Shown here: positions 1 through 6,298 of the stretch, piece after piece | Numbering within the stretch: the first letter of the stretch is position 1 | Layout of the letters: every line of letters begins with the position of its first letter | Origin: Chitinophagaceae bacterium UBA1953 | GTDB taxonomy: Bacteria; Bacteroidota; Bacteroidia; Chitinophagales; Chitinophagaceae | Reading direction: 5' to 3' | DNA: 7,662 bases | Assembly: GCA_002336115.1 (NCBI GenBank) | Contig: DDEN01000035.1 | Coordinates: forward strand, 1 to 7,662 | The notes under the pieces: model-generated | The model's database searches: none | Told to the model about the DNA's origin: nothing | The model's input: only the letters and a program-made list of their open reading frames with translations | Program-made: the position numbers and the translations under genes

Positions 1-1
1 T

Positions 2-931
2 TCAGGTAGTGTTGTGTTTAGTATTATTAACAACGGAACCACTTCTTTCAGCCAATCCGGTTCATCCATAATTAACGATGGAAACTGGCATCATGTTTTG
101 GTTGAAACTAATCGTCAACTGGCATCTGCGAAAATTTATATTGATGGATTGCCGGCTAATGGTGCAAGCTTGGGGATAATGCCTGTGTCTGCTTCTCTTT
201 CCAATTCAGGCAATTTTTTGGTCGGCAAAAATAAAGATGGCAATTTCTTTGCCGGCACAATCGACTTTGTGCGTATATCGAAAGGTACCCTGGCTGCCGC
301 AAAAACTACAATTGAAGAGCTTTGCAAATGGGAATTCAATGGTCCATTCCTGCATGATTTTGCCGGTAACGAACCTATTGGCAAAAGAGATGCCGGAGCA
401 TTGGAAAAAGGTGCTAAGCGATGCGATATGAACTTATCAGCCAATACACTTTTGTTTAACCAGGATGGAGGCGTTAAAAGGTTCACAATCAAAGCTGAAC
501 AAGGCTTTGAAGTGTCAAAAAAAGTTGGTACTTTTTTCTCGTATGAAGTTAAAAACGACACTGTGATAGTAACGGTTCCTGCTAAAAGCCTGACTACCGG
601 ATTAACAGGAGAATTATGGATATTGGGATGTAATGAGACACAGAAAGTAAAAATTGCTCAGCAAATTTATACCGGAATTAATCTCCAGAAACCAGCCAAC
701 ATCATGGTGAGTCCAAATCCGGTTTCGAGGCAGCAGCAACTGACTATTTTCATTCAGACAGCTATAAAAACCTGTCGGGGAAAGTTTTTTGATTTGAGCG
801 GTAAAGAAATCTCTGCAATCGATTTATTTACAGGCACCAATTCGGTGAATATTGATCTCCCGCGCGGTATGTATATCTTGAGTATTTCGGGACTAAACCT
901 CGATTACAGAACAAAAATAGTTGTTAACTAA
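2..931 (+). CDS. 3' part of a secreted LamG / BACON-like protein with a T9SS type A sorting domain (5'-truncated)
   Basis: The frame is open from the first codon in the window, so the true start lies upstream; the GTG at 14 is simply internal. Residues are counted from that GTG. Residues about 20-100 look like the second half of a LamG/concanavalin A-like sandwich: DGNWHHVLVE (22-31), then IYIDG (41-45) and a late strand ending FVRIS (85-89). Residues 106-131 hold a conserved-looking segment, DFAGNEPIGKRDAGALE, resembling the end of the 'choice-of-anchor Q' segment found after parallel beta-helix domains. Residues 140-217 resemble a BACON-like Ig sandwich. Residues 228-305 are a typical Por secretion C-terminal domain (SPNPV at 233-237, LPRGMYILSI at 282-291, basic KIVV near the end), which in this family directs export by T9SS and attachment to, or release from, the cell surface. 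No catalytic domain is visible; a polysaccharide lyase or other glycan-active N-terminal part is plausible from the PUL context but is inference. Confidence 0.9.
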   Translation, partial: SGSVVFSIINNGTTSFSQSGSSIINDGNWHHVLVETNRQLASAKIYIDGLPANGASLGIMPVSASLSNSGNFLVGKNKDGNFFAGTIDFVRISKGTLAAAKTTIEELCKWEFNGPFLHDFAGNEPIGKRDAGALEKGAKRCDMNLSANTLLFNQDGGVKRFTIKAEQGFEVSKKVGTFFSYEVKNDTVIVTVPAKSLTTGLTGELWILGCNETQKVKIAQQIYTGINLQKPANIMVSPNPVSRQQQLTIFIQTAIKTCRGKFFDLSGKEISAIDLFTGTNSVNIDLPRGMYILSISGLNLDYRTKIVVN

Positions 932-1005
932 CCATTTTTTGAAACTTAAAGAATCACGAAATTTTCTGAAAAGTTTGTAACCTATACTTGCAATAATACT
1001 AAAGC

Positions 1006-1030
1006 AAAAAACTGAATAGTTTTTTCTTTT
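1006..1030 (+). terminator. Candidate intrinsic terminator of the LamG/T9SS gene
   Basis: AAAAAACT (1006-1013) and AGTTTTTT (1018-1025) form a perfect 8-bp stem around a GAAT loop, and the T-rich tail continues as CTTTT to 1030. It lies 75 bases after the stop codon at 929-931. The stem has only one G-C pair, so strength is doubtful, but the stem plus T-tract layout is right for a + strand terminator. Confidence 0.45.
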
Positions 1031-1041
1031 AATATTTTTGA

Positions 1042-1065
1042 AGTTTAAAATTCAGCTTTTAAACT
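1042..1065. repeat. Perfect 9-bp inverted repeat upstream of the HTCS gene
   Basis: AGTTTAAAA (1042-1050) is matched exactly by TTTTAAACT (1057-1065) around the 6-base loop TTCAGC. There is no T-tract after it on the + strand. It could be a second hairpin of the upstream gene's 3' end or a dyad bound by a regulator. The arms are almost pure A/T, so chance is not excluded. Confidence 0.5.
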
Positions 1066-1141
1066 GCATTTATGCGAATAGATGCAACAAAAGGCAGAAC
1101 ATTTACCTGTTGGCAAGGGGCTATACAAATTAAGAAAAATG

Positions 1142-1175
1142 TTTGTTGTTAACTAGCACTTTAATTGTACTTTTA
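1142..1175 (+). promoter_or_regulatory. Candidate Bacteroidota-type promoter of the HTCS gene
   Basis: TTTG at 1142-1145 (-33 element) is followed after 22 bases by TACTTTTA at 1168-1175, which matches TAnnTTTG at all fixed positions except the last G. A TTG at 1146-1148 gives a 19-base spacing as an alternative. The implied start of transcription is near 1182, giving a short leader of about 20 bases before the ATG at 1203. The spacing and nearness to the gene support it; the consensus is short and the region is AT-rich. Confidence 0.4.
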
Positions 1176-1202
1176 CCTGATAAATAATCAGTAGTTTCAG
1201 AC

Positions 1203-4200
1203 ATGAATTACTCAACGGCCCTAAAGCTGTTTCTTATTATTTTTACTAACATTTTGGTCACTTTTCTGAGTGCACAAAAAATTTCGGAATATTATGATAT
1301 CAAATTCCGAAAATTATCAACTGAAAATCTTTTGCCATCCAATATAATAGCTGGTGTTGTTCAGGACAAAAACGGATTTTTATGGATTGGCACCAGCAAT
1401 GGCCTGGTACGTTACGACGGCGTTAAAACAAAAATTTTCCAGAATATTCAATCTGATAGTTCAAGTATTCCTTCCAGCGTAATTAAAGCCATCCTTATCG
1501 ATTCAAAAGGCATATTGTGGCTTGGTACAATCAATGGAGTAGTTAAGTTTGATCCAACTCTTGAGGAATTTACCGATATACACAAACAGCCGGATCTTTC
1601 AAAACTCAGGGGATATTTTTCCCGCCTTTACCTGGATTCTAAAGGCAGGTTGAGTTGCTGGGATATGAATTCCAAATCATGTTTGGTAATTGATTCGCAT
1701 ACTGATAAGCTGATAGCCGTTTTTAACGAAAAAACAATCGGCAGAGAAAACTGGATTACGGGCGACAAGAATTTACTGTTTGTTGACCAGGACGAATTCT
1801 GGTTTAGCACAAGTAAAGGTGAACTTTTAATTATAGGCCTGAAAGACAGTAAGATATCAACTTTTGTTACAGATATAAATAAAAATCCGTCGGGACGTAA
1901 AAATTTCAGCACCATCTACAGGGACAGAAAAGGAAATATTTATTGCGGAGGCGAAGGTTTCTATGTCCTGCCATTCACGAAAAAGTCCACTTTTGCATTT
2001 GAATATATTAATCTGAATAGAAACGGGAAAAATGCAGATGATATTAAGTATCCGGTTTTAAACATAATTGAGGACAAGCAAGGAATGATCTGGGTTTCAA
2101 GGGTTAATAAAGGTATAGTCAGATATAATCCTCAAACCAAAGAAACTATTGAATATGCCAATACTTCGGTGAATCATATAGGAATTAGATCGAGCAATGC
2201 CTATTTCATGAATGATGATTTAGGAAATATTTGGATTGTGCATGATAATGGAATATTACAACTTTATGATTACAAAACAAAGGATTTAAAGGAATTTAAG
2301 CACGAACCGGTAAATCAGACTTCCATTCCGGCCGACATATATAGTGATGGAATAAGTGGAAAAATCATCCTTGATTTTTCGGGAAATTACTGGTTACCAA
2401 CACAAGGGATCGGACTTGTGTATTTCTCCTTAAAAAAGACAAAATTCCCTGTCATCAAAAACCTTTCTAACAACCCGAATAGCCTGTCTTCCAATGGTAT
2501 TTGGGGAATTTACGAAGATAATAAAGGCTTGCTATGGGTAGGGGTAAAGAATTTTGGATTGAATATGATTGATATGAAATCAGGCACGGTTTATAAATAC
2601 CATAATAATTCCGGACCTGATTATACCGGTTTAGTAATTTGTGCCGATTTTCTGCAACTTTCAGATAATGAGTATTGGATTGGCAGTATACCATTAAAAC
2701 GAGTACTTTTCGACCGTATGAATCACTCATTTAAATTGATTAATGAATTCAGACATGATATAAATGATCCTAACAGCAATGTTGGGTGGGTAGTTACTGA
2801 TATTTACAAAGATAGAAGGGGTGAAATTTGGGTTTCAACTTTCGACGGTTTAAATCTTTACAAGAAACCAGATAAAAACCACCCGAATGGTTATTTTATA
2901 AATTATACAAAAGAAGATAAAAACGCTACTGCGATAGCCAGCGACCAGGTATGGCATGTAATGGAAGATAAATCAGGCAGATTATGGATTTCAACTGCTG
3001 ACGGGTTAAGCTGCATGAATGCCCAACGCAACAAAACCATTAGTTATTACCACAATCCGCATAAACCGGGATCACTAGCTTCGTCAAATGTAAAATTTAC
3101 GATGCAGGATAGCAAAGGCAGGATATGGATTGCAACCGAAGGCGGCGGCTTAATGCAGTTTAAAGATGCGGAGAACAACTTTACGAAATATAATAAATCA
3201 ACAGGTTTCCCTACGAATAATATCTTTGCCATATTCGAAGATAAATCAGGTAATTTATGGATGAGTTCAACGGATGGGATAATACGTTTTACTCCGGAAA
3301 CGAATCAGATTTACACATTCACCGGCGAAGACGGATTACAATCAAAACAATTTGTGGCCGGTTCATTTTTTCAAAATCCTGTTACAGGGAAAATTTATTT
3401 TGGGGGTGATAACGGCATAAATCATTTTTATCCCGACTCGATCAAATTATCTACGTTTGTGCCCAATATTGTTTTTGAATCATTGCGTATATCCAACGAA
3501 GAAATCGGTGTTAAAAAAGAGTACGATGCCAATGTGGTGCTCACAAAGGCACTGTCCAATACCGATAAATTAATTTTGAGTTATAGGCAAAACATATTTT
3601 CTATTGAATTTGCCGCCCTCGATTATTCAGCTGCAAAAAATATCAGGTATCGTTATATGCTCGAAGGCGCCAACGATAATTGGATAGAAACCGATGCAGA
3701 CAATAAAACGCTTAATTATACAAACCTTGCCCCAGGAAGCTATAAACTAAAAGTCAAATCGACCAATGCTGACGGGGTTTGGTGCGAAAACATAAAAACG
3801 CTGACCATTATTGTTACGCCGCCCTGGTGGAAATCCTTGTGGTTCCGTTCATTTATGGTTATACTGATTTCGACAGGTGTAATAGCTTTTATTCGCTTTC
3901 GAATCAATTTTTTGAAAAACAAAAACATAGAGTTAGAAGAAAATGTAAGAATACGAACAGCTGAGCTGCTTAGTGCAAATTCAATGCTGGAAGAAAAAAA
4001 TATTCAAATCAATAATCAAAACGAGGAAATTAAAAAACACCAGGAAGAAATTATCACACAGGCAGAGCACTTACACCAGGTTGACCAACAAAAACTTCAG
4101 TTTTTAACTAATATTTCGCACGAATTCAGAACTCCGTTAACACTGATTTTGGGCCCCACCGAAAAACTCATTGAACATGAAAGTACTTTGCCGCCTCCTG

Positions 4201-5684
4201 AAAAAGTTTCTCTGTATAAAATGATACAGCGCAATTCTTATAGGCTGCTGCGACTGGTTAACCAGGTACTGGATATCAGTAAAGTGGAAGCCGGAGAAAT
4301 GAAACTACAGATTGTAAGAGGTGATTTGATGAAACACGTTAAACCCATCTGCGATTCATTCTCGTTTGTTGCTGAGCGAAAATCGATTACATTCAATTTT
4401 ATTAATAATGTTGAAGCTATTTTAGCTTATTTCGACACTGATAAAGTTGAAAAAATTATTTATAACCTGTTATCAAATGCCTATAAGTTTACAAATCGCG
4501 GAGGAAGGATAGAAGTTGAAGTCGAAGCCAGGTTTAATGGCCACCCCGATGCTGAGGCCCATGAGGTTGTTATCAGCGTGAAAGATACCGGAATTGGCAT
4601 ATCTGAAGACCAGATTAAACATATTTTCGATAGGTTTTACCAGGTTAACAGCAAAGTTGTAAAAGGAACCGGAATAGGACTGGCGCTCACTCGCGATCTG
4701 ATTACAATGCATAAAGGTTCAATCGAGGTAAAAAGTGTTATAAATCAGGGTACATGTTTTACCGTTATCCTTCCATTATCCAAACAAGCCTATGCAAGTA
4801 GCGAGATAGAAGCAGAACAGGGAAACCCGGAAGTGGATATACTGAATATGGCTTTACTTCAAAGTCCTGAACAGGACGATGAAGTTGAGTCACTGGAAAA
4901 ATTGTCAATTGATAAGAAATCAAAACTTCCAATTATACTGATTGTTGAGGATAATTTTGAAATGCGCAGATTTTTAGCAGATGAATTAATTTCCGAATAC
5001 CAAATCATCGAAGCGCCCGATGGCTCCTGCGGTATAGAGATAGCAAAAGAAAAAATTCCTGATCTGATTATCAGTGATTTGATGATGCCCCAGATAGATG
5101 GATTAACCTTATGCGATACATTAAAAAAAGATAAACATACATCGCATATTCCGATTATATTGCTTACAGCTAAAGGATCCGAAGAATCGAGGGCCGAAGG
5201 GTATGAAACCGGTGCCGACAGTTATATTTCCAAGCCATTTCAAATGACCGTATTAAAAGCAAGGATTATAAACCTGTTGCAGATACGGAAAACGCTGAGG
5301 CAGCGATTTTCGAGCGAAATTGGTCTTGAGCCTAAGGATATAGTATTTAATGCTGCCGACGAAAATCTTTTAAATAAGGCAATTGAAATAATAGAGCAAA
5401 ACTCGAAGGATGAAAATTTCAATGTCGAAAAATTGGCTCAGGAATTAGGTATTCACAGGGTGCAGCTTTCAAGGAAGTTTTTAGCCCTGACCAACGAAAA
5501 TCCAAGCGATTTTATAAGAATTACGCGGTTAAAGAAAGCTGCTAAACTATTGCTCTCCAGGAAATTCTCCATATCCGAAGTTTGTTACCAGGTAGGGTTT
5601 AAAGATCCGGCTCACTTTACCCGGATTTTCAGTAAACAGTTTAATATTACTCCGAGCAAGTACATCGAAGAAAATATCGGGTAA
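1203..5684 (+). CDS. Hybrid two-component system (HTCS) sensor kinase / AraC-type response regulator of a polysaccharide utilisation locus
   Basis: This 1493-residue protein combines sensor, kinase, receiver and DNA-binding regulator. Domains: signal peptide 1-24 (cleavage near LSA-Q); about 15 Reg_prop propeller repeats from 48 to 744 with motifs such as LWIGTSNGLVRYDG (60-73), enough for two seven-bladed propellers; Y_Y_Y domain about 785-872; one membrane helix about 883-899; coiled coil 903-960; HisKA with ISHEFRTP (phospho-acceptor H973); HATPase with N box N1088-N1092, DTGIGI (1128-1133) and GTGIGL (1155-1160); receiver with E1249/D1250, phospho-acceptor D1292, T1322 and K1344; AraC-type helix-turn-helix about 1400-1490. 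All key catalytic residues are present, so it should be active. Family members bind a specific oligosaccharide in the periplasm and activate nearby susC/susD and enzyme genes. The ATG at 1203 puts the signal peptide at the extreme N-terminus. No Shine-Dalgarno sequence is seen, as usual in Bacteroidota. The ligand cannot be predicted from sequence alone. Confidence 0.97.
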   Translation: MNYSTALKLFLIIFTNILVTFLSAQKISEYYDIKFRKLSTENLLPSNIIAGVVQDKNGFLWIGTSNGLVRYDGVKTKIFQNIQSDSSSIPSSVIKAILIDSKGILWLGTINGVVKFDPTLEEFTDIHKQPDLSKLRGYFSRLYLDSKGRLSCWDMNSKSCLVIDSHTDKLIAVFNEKTIGRENWITGDKNLLFVDQDEFWFSTSKGELLIIGLKDSKISTFVTDINKNPSGRKNFSTIYRDRKGNIYCGGEGFYVLPFTKKSTFAFEYINLNRNGKNADDIKYPVLNIIEDKQGMIWVSRVNKGIVRYNPQTKETIEYANTSVNHIGIRSSNAYFMNDDLGNIWIVHDNGILQLYDYKTKDLKEFKHEPVNQTSIPADIYSDGISGKIILDFSGNYWLPTQGIGLVYFSLKKTKFPVIKNLSNNPNSLSSNGIWGIYEDNKGLLWVGVKNFGLNMIDMKSGTVYKYHNNSGPDYTGLVICADFLQLSDNEYWIGSIPLKRVLFDRMNHSFKLINEFRHDINDPNSNVGWVVTDIYKDRRGEIWVSTFDGLNLYKKPDKNHPNGYFINYTKEDKNATAIASDQVWHVMEDKSGRLWISTADGLSCMNAQRNKTISYYHNPHKPGSLASSNVKFTMQDSKGRIWIATEGGGLMQFKDAENNFTKYNKSTGFPTNNIFAIFEDKSGNLWMSSTDGIIRFTPETNQIYTFTGEDGLQSKQFVAGSFFQNPVTGKIYFGGDNGINHFYPDSIKLSTFVPNIVFESLRISNEEIGVKKEYDANVVLTKALSNTDKLILSYRQNIFSIEFAALDYSAAKNIRYRYMLEGANDNWIETDADNKTLNYTNLAPGSYKLKVKSTNADGVWCENIKTLTIIVTPPWWKSLWFRSFMVILISTGVIAFIRFRINFLKNKNIELEENVRIRTAELLSANSMLEEKNIQINNQNEEIKKHQEEIITQAEHLHQVDQQKLQFLTNISHEFRTPLTLILGPTEKLIEHESTLPPPEKVSLYKMIQRNSYRLLRLVNQVLDISKVEAGEMKLQIVRGDLMKHVKPICDSFSFVAERKSITFNFINNVEAILAYFDTDKVEKIIYNLLSNAYKFTNRGGRIEVEVEARFNGHPDAEAHEVVISVKDTGIGISEDQIKHIFDRFYQVNSKVVKGTGIGLALTRDLITMHKGSIEVKSVINQGTCFTVILPLSKQAYASSEIEAEQGNPEVDILNMALLQSPEQDDEVESLEKLSIDKKSKLPIILIVEDNFEMRRFLADELISEYQIIEAPDGSCGIEIAKEKIPDLIISDLMMPQIDGLTLCDTLKKDKHTSHIPIILLTAKGSEESRAEGYETGADSYISKPFQMTVLKARIINLLQIRKTLRQRFSSEIGLEPKDIVFNAADENLLNKAIEIIEQNSKDENFNVEKLAQELGIHRVQLSRKFLALTNENPSDFIRITRLKKAAKLLLSRKFSISEVCYQVGFKDPAHFTRIFSKQFNITPSKYIEENIG

Positions 5685-5849
5685 CATCTTGATTGCACCC
5701 CCTGTGCGCAAATTGTTTTCATCAGCAAAATATCAAAAACCTAAATTTCGGGTTTTACAAATTCAGAACAGCTCGGCAATCCTTTCATGAATTGGAAGTT
5801 TTAAAAGTGAGACTTAATGAAAGTGTTAATTTATTCTGTTTTCAGATAT

Positions 5850-5879
5850 TAATTGATTTTGAATCCCCAAAATCAATTA
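5850..5879. repeat. Perfect 12-bp inverted repeat, candidate terminator or operator
   Basis: TAATTGATTTTG (5850-5861) is matched base for base by CAAAATCAATTA (5868-5879) around the 6-base loop AATCCC. It lies 166 bases after the HTCS stop codon and some 400 bases before the receptor gene. There is no clean T-tract after it on the + strand, and the stem has only two G-C pairs, so an intrinsic terminator is not convincing. A protein-bound dyad is equally possible. Confidence 0.55.
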
Positions 5880-5991
5880 GTTTAAATTTCCACCACTCAA
5901 TTTTTTCGGGGTATTATAATTGACACAGAACAGTCATTTGCAACACTTTTGCCCTGATCATTACGCCAGCATTCTTTTTTTTGCTCAAAGT

Positions 5992-6007
5992 AAAAAAGCG
6001 ATTTTTT
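5992..6007. repeat. A6-GCGA-T6 palindrome
   Basis: Six A (5992-5997), GCGA, then six T (6002-6007). On either strand this would give a weak A/U hairpin with a T-tract and could serve as a weak bidirectional terminator. It could also just be a bendable A/T tract upstream of the candidate promoter at 6026. Confidence 0.3.
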
Positions 6008-6025
6008 GAATCAATATCTGGTGAT

Positions 6026-6054
6026 TTTGCAATATTTCATATTGTATAGTGTTG
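6026..6054 (+). promoter_or_regulatory. Candidate promoter of the SusC-like gene with an internal dyad
   Basis: TTTG at 6026-6029 is followed after 17 bases by TAGTGTTG at 6047-6054, one mismatch from TAnnTTTG. The spacer holds a perfect dyad, CAATAT-TTC-ATATTG (6030-6044). If real, transcription starts near 6061 and the receptor mRNA has an untranslated leader of about 220 bases. I found no better -33/-7 pair between 5685 and 6280 on the + strand. The short consensus in AT-rich DNA limits confidence. Confidence 0.35.
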
Positions 6055-6264
6055 AAATTCAATTTGGTAACATAAAGGCAACGAGTTGTTTCAAATCGGC
6101 AATATAGTTCCCGTAATATTTGGGAGTTTTGTGTTTGGAATTGGCATAATCAGCAATTAAATATAAGATCTGTAAGCGATGAAGGTGAGTAACGACTTTC
6201 AAAAACTACAAATTTTCTGTGGAAAAAAGCGAAAACTCTTTAGAGTAATATAAATCTATAAAAA

Positions 6265-6298
6265 CAAACTTACTTATTGTATGGAAAAATTTACCAAA
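6265..6298 (-). promoter_or_regulatory. Candidate antisense promoter across the SusC-like start codon
   Basis: Read on the - strand, TTTG (complement of CAAA at 6295-6298) is followed after 22 bases by TAAGTTTG (complement of CAAACTTA at 6265-6272), an exact match to TAnnTTTG. Transcription would start near 6258 and run leftwards through the receptor leader. The spacing is at the long end of what is usual. Antisense RNAs at the 5' end of susC homologues are known from Bacteroides PULs (DonS of B. fragilis is an example), which makes this site more plausible. Confidence 0.3.

Larger units (their letters stand above)
932..1202. other. Intergenic region with two hairpins and a candidate promoter
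   Basis: This AT-rich gap of 271 bases separates the T9SS-cargo gene from the HTCS gene. I see no open reading frame with coding character. It holds a terminator-like hairpin at 1006-1030, a second perfect inverted repeat at 1042-1065, a perfect TAnnTTTG -7 match at 1033-1040 that lacks a partner TTTG at the right distance, and a better spaced candidate promoter at 1142-1175. The gap with its own terminator and promoter suggests that the regulator is transcribed separately from the upstream gene. Confidence 0.7.
5685..6280. other. Long non-coding leader between the HTCS gene and the SusC-like gene
   Basis: These 596 bases carry no convincing gene on either strand. What I can see in order: a perfect 12-bp inverted repeat at 5850-5879; an A6-GCGA-T6 palindrome at 5992-6007; a candidate receptor promoter at 6026-6054 with a dyad in its spacer; a weak TCCC/GGGA stem at 6109-6125; a small ACTCT-TT-AGAGT dyad at 6235-6246; and a candidate antisense promoter at 6265-6298 that reaches into the receptor gene. 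The length is generous for a region that needs only a terminator and a promoter, so it probably holds the operator for the HTCS and possibly a long 5' leader or a small RNA. Confidence 0.7.

Noticed and set aside
136..561. 141-codon - strand frame opposite the LamG/T9SS gene
   Set aside because: It overlaps a clear domain-bearing gene entirely and its translation has no domain character; a shadow frame.
5693..5923. 76-codon + strand open frame starting at TTG after the HTCS gene
   Set aside because: Weak start codon, no recognisable domain, composition like the surrounding AT-rich non-coding DNA, and it contains the perfect inverted repeat at 5850-5879.
5920..5925. TTGACA, a -35-like hexamer of the enterobacterial type
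   Set aside because: Bacteroidota primary sigma factors use TTTG / TAnnTTTG elements, and no suitable partner element is found at the right distance.
6235..6246. ACTCT-TT-AGAGT dyad shortly before the receptor start
   Set aside because: Five-base arms are too short to separate from chance; listed only within the leader description.
6179..6253. 24-codon ATG frame upstream of the SusC-like gene, possible leader peptide
   Set aside because: Too short to support; no ribosome-binding or conservation evidence, and the encoded peptide (MKVSNDFQKL...) has no recognisable signature.
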